64,000 nt of DNA from VAZQ01 sp036557705 (lineage in GTDB: Bacteria; Pseudomonadota; Alphaproteobacteria; Rhizobiales; Xanthobacteraceae), in the NCBI GenBank assembly GCA_036557705.1, contig DATBHB010000066.1, positions 62,001-126,000 of the forward strand, written 5' to 3'. The notes beneath the pieces were generated by a model that worked only from the letters and a program-made list of their open reading frames with translations, made no database searches and was not told the DNA's origin. Positions within the stretch are counted from its first letter, which is position 1; each line of letters begins with the position of its first letter. This document shows, piece after piece, positions 61,460 through 64,000 of the stretch. The translations under genes were made by a program, and so were the position numbers.

Positions 61460-64000
61460 TTGTCGAACATAATCGAGCGCCTGGGACAAAGGCCCGCAGC
61501 CGAAAAGCGCGCAAGTCGCCGCTTTTCGAGCATCGCGGAGATCATTCGCTTTTACGCGCGTACGGCACCTGGCCGTCACGCCCTCCTCGGGCCAGGGATT
61601 GCGCCGCTCACCTATGGGGCGCTCTGGACGCAGGCGAAGGATGTGATTCGCGGCTTGCGCAGGCTCGGCATTCGCCGAACTGACCGAGTGGCAGTTGTGT
61701 TGCCAGATGGGCCGGACGCGGCGGTCGCCACCGTCGCGATCGCGGCCGGTGCGGTCTGCGTCCCGCTCAACCCCCGCTTCACTGTTGGTGAATGTCAAGC
61801 GTGTCTGGCCGATTTGCGACTGTCGACGCTCTTGACCGAACCCGCCATGGATTCGGCTTGGCCGGGCGTCGCGGACAGGCTCGGTATTGCGGTCATCAAT
61901 GCATCGCGAGGATCGAACCAGACACTCGGCGCGTGGAAAATCGCTCGCGGCTCGGGCGCGCAGCCCAAGCGCAATGGCGAATTTGCGTCGAGCGCCGACG
62001 ACGCGTTTATCCTCATGACCTCGGGCAGCACGTCACGGCCGAAGACAGTGCCGCTGACCCAGGCGGCCGTCTGCCTGTCGGCCTCCAATGTGGGCGTGGT
62101 TTTGGAGTTGGGACCGGCGGATCGGTTGCTCAGCGTGTTGCCGCTGTTTCATGGGCATGGCCTGATTTCCGGGGTGCTCGCCGCCTTGGCGGCCGGCTCG
62201 AGCGTGGTCTGCACGCCTCAATTCGACCCCGCCGCCTTCTTCGGCTGGCTGTCCGAGTATCGGCCCACCTGGTACACGGCAGTTCCGTCGATCCACCGCG
62301 CCATCTTGGCGGCGGCCGACAGCCACCAGGCCAGCGCGATGCCCTGCTCGCTGCGGCTCGTCCGTTCGGCTTCCGCTTCGCTGCCGCCCGGCCTGCTGCA
62401 CGAATTGGAAACACTGTTCGGCGTCCCGGTCATTGATACTTTCGGAATGACGGAAGCCGCCACCCAGATCGCTGCGAATCCGTTGAGCCGGCGAAAGCCC
62501 GGGTCCGTCGGCAAGCCGGCCGGGGCCGAGATCGTGATTCTCGACGGCGAAGGTCGGCGGCTGTTATGCGGCGAAACTGGTGAGATCGCGCTGCGCGGCC
62601 CCACTATCACACGAGGCTACGACAACGATCCCGCAGCCACGCAGGCCGCGTTTCGAGACGGCTGGTTTCGAACCGGCGACCTCGGCTATCTCGACCAAGA
62701 CGGGTACCTGTTCATCGTTGGACGTATCAAGGACATCATTAATCGGGGAGGGCAGAAGGTCGCCCCCGCTGAGGTCGAACAGGTGTTGCTGAGCCATCCC
62801 GACGTGATCGAGGCGCTTGCTTGCGCCATCCCTCATAAGCGCCTCGGTGAAGCGGTTGCAGCCGCCGTGGTGTTGCGGGCCGACGCGCAGGTGAGCGCGC
62901 AGAGCCTCCGCAGTTTCGCCCGCGAGCGCCTGGCCGAGTTCAAAGTGCCCAGCCTGATCCGGATCGTGCCGGAAATACCGAAAGGGCCTGCGGGAAAGAT
63001 CAAACGCGACGGTCTTGCGGCCGCGCTGTCGCTGACGTCGCCACGAGTGCGCGCGGAAACTCGCGACAGGAGGGCTTCGCCGGCTTCGCAATTGGAGCAA
63101 GAGTTAGCCAAGCTGTGGGCCGAATTGTTGGAATTGAAAGAGATCCGCATTGACGAGGACGTCTTCGAGCTTGGCGCGGATTCCATTACAGTGACACAGA
63201 TGCTTTCGCGTCTGCGGGCGCGTCATGGGGTAGATTTGTCGCTCAAGGATATCTTCGATGCGCCGTCGGCAGCGGCGCTGGCGGCTCGGATCGAGGGATC
63301 CGACTCCCGTTGCGCCAATCTACGGTCGCGCTCGGATCATCGGCCTAAGGGCATTCTTCGCAAAGGTGGACATGGCCCTCAGCCGGTGTCGCTTGCTCAA
63401 GAGCAAATGCTAAAGTTCGAGCGTGTCCTCCCTGGATTGCCTCAATTCAACCGGCCGCTGGCCTATCACCTGAAAGGGCCGCTGAACGTTTCTGCCCTGC
63501 AGCGTAGCGTGGCCGAGGTTGTACGCCGGCACGGCTCGCTGCGCACCGCATTTGGCTGGAAGGACGAACGGCCCGTCGCCCTCGTCGCACGGCCTGGTGA
63601 CGGAGCGCCGTCCTTGGTCGTCGAAAATGTTGTGGGGCCGGCGCTCACGAGTGATGCCGCCAAGGCACTCCTGCTCAAAAAGGTTGAGCTTGAAGCCGAG
63701 CGACAAGCGTTGGCGCCCGTTGACACGAGTCGTGCGCCATTATTGCGGGCACGGCTGTTCCGGATCAGCCCTGATGACCACGTTCTGCTGCTGATCCTCC
63801 ACGATCTCATCGTCGACGCATGGTCGATCGGGATTCTGATGGAGGACGTCTCCAAATTCTATGCCGCATTTGCGGCTCGTCGACGGGCGCCTTTGGCCGA
63901 ACCAGCGCTCCACTTCTCCGACTTCGCGCGCTGGCAGCGCCGCTGGGCGAGCAGCGAACCAGCAAACGTGCAGCTCGCGTTTTGGAAGAAAAGCCTACGC
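61460..64000 (+). CDS. Nonribosomal peptide synthetase, partial (A-PCP-C...)
   Basis: The frame opens at a TTG (61460) after GGGG-rich sequence and continues past the window. Adenylation domain, about 1-500: TSGSTSRPKTVPLT, FGMTEA, GRIKDIINRGGQ, PKGPAGKIKRD, closer to acyl- or oxalyl-CoA ligases than to typical amino-acid A domains. PCP about 535-605 with LGADSI carrying the phosphopantetheine Ser. Condensation domain from about 640: SLAQEQML, RHGSLRTAF, and HDLIVDAW in the place of HHxxxDG, so the second catalytic His is Asp. The order A-PCP-C at the N-terminus suggests a loading module. Confidence 0.88.
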   Translation, partial: MSNIIERLGQRPAAEKRASRRFSSIAEIIRFYARTAPGRHALLGPGIAPLTYGALWTQAKDVIRGLRRLGIRRTDRVAVVLPDGPDAAVATVAIAAGAVCVPLNPRFTVGECQACLADLRLSTLLTEPAMDSAWPGVADRLGIAVINASRGSNQTLGAWKIARGSGAQPKRNGEFASSADDAFILMTSGSTSRPKTVPLTQAAVCLSASNVGVVLELGPADRLLSVLPLFHGHGLISGVLAALAAGSSVVCTPQFDPAAFFGWLSEYRPTWYTAVPSIHRAILAAADSHQASAMPCSLRLVRSASASLPPGLLHELETLFGVPVIDTFGMTEAATQIAANPLSRRKPGSVGKPAGAEIVILDGEGRRLLCGETGEIALRGPTITRGYDNDPAATQAAFRDGWFRTGDLGYLDQDGYLFIVGRIKDIINRGGQKVAPAEVEQVLLSHPDVIEALACAIPHKRLGEAVAAAVVLRADAQVSAQSLRSFARERLAEFKVPSLIRIVPEIPKGPAGKIKRDGLAAALSLTSPRVRAETRDRRASPASQLEQELAKLWAELLELKEIRIDEDVFELGADSITVTQMLSRLRARHGVDLSLKDIFDAPSAAALAARIEGSDSRCANLRSRSDHRPKGILRKGGHGPQPVSLAQEQMLKFERVLPGLPQFNRPLAYHLKGPLNVSALQRSVAEVVRRHGSLRTAFGWKDERPVALVARPGDGAPSLVVENVVGPALTSDAAKALLLKKVELEAERQALAPVDTSRAPLLRARLFRISPDDHVLLLILHDLIVDAWSIGILMEDVSKFYAAFAARRRAPLAEPALHFSDFARWQRRWASSEPANVQLAFWKKSLR

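Noticed and set aside
1..64000. CRISPR arrays, toxin-antitoxin pairs, restriction systems, conjugation or phage structural genes
   Set aside because: Looked for and not seen. The acidic protein at 42775-43002 resembles an antitoxin only in size and charge, with no partner.

Overview
This window reads as chromosome from a GC-rich alphaproteobacterium of the Bradyrhizobium/Rhodopseudomonas type (Nitrobacteraceae, Hyphomicrobiales). The main clues are the gene order murA, DUF3574, DUF2948, hisD, UPF0262, phosphatase, maf, and a FixL-FixJ-FixK oxygen-sensing set with many TTGAT-N4-ATCAA boxes. This placement rests on family recognition only; no database search was possible.

Layout. (1) 1-5997: housekeeping genes, all on the minus strand. 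(2) 5998-43837: a roughly 37.8 kb integrated element in the 3' end of tRNA-Thr(GGU). A perfect 50-bp copy of the tRNA 3' end lies at both borders (6025-6074 and 43788-43837), and a tyrosine integrase, now frameshifted, sits just inside the left border. (3) 43838-49518: a minus-strand catabolic-looking cluster (bicupin, amidohydrolase, TctC-like receptor, 2-hydroxyacid dehydrogenase) plus small genes. (4) 49623-64000: a surface-polysaccharide and natural-product region (wecB, tyrosine autokinase, GT2-GT26 fusion, 2OG oxygenase-like protein, CgeB-like glycosyltransferase, phosphopantetheinyl transferase, and an NRPS that runs off the end).

The element has three parts. The left end (6200-8520) is one chain of six genes, five of them joined by 4-nt start/stop overlaps and the last, the integrase, starting inside the gene before it. 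The cargo (8890-41585) opens with a complete N-type ATPase operon in the order atpD-C-Q-R-B-E-F-A-G; its a-subunit frame runs without a stop into the c-subunit. The rest looks like a low-oxygen fitness set: a heme-type FixL, two FixJ-like regulators, a single-domain regulator whose phospho-acceptor Asp is Asn, a cysteine-free FixK-like regulator, two c-type cytochromes, Hsp20, CBS-BON proteins, Usp, ChaB, an ADP-forming acyl-CoA synthetase with a GNAT domain, a phosphoketolase, a cNMP-gated-type K+ channel, a P1B-5 metal ATPase with a hemerythrin tail, and many small proteins. I found 13 FNR/FixK-type palindromes, all inside the cargo and most 35-140 bp upstream of a start. The natural reading is one mobile FixLJ-K regulon. 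The right end (41980-43732) holds small mobile-element-type genes.

Several cargo genes are broken: integrase, K+ channel, phosphoketolase (three lesions), a small secreted protein (internal TAG) and a CBS remnant. The element is either decaying or the assembly has homopolymer errors; raw reads would decide.
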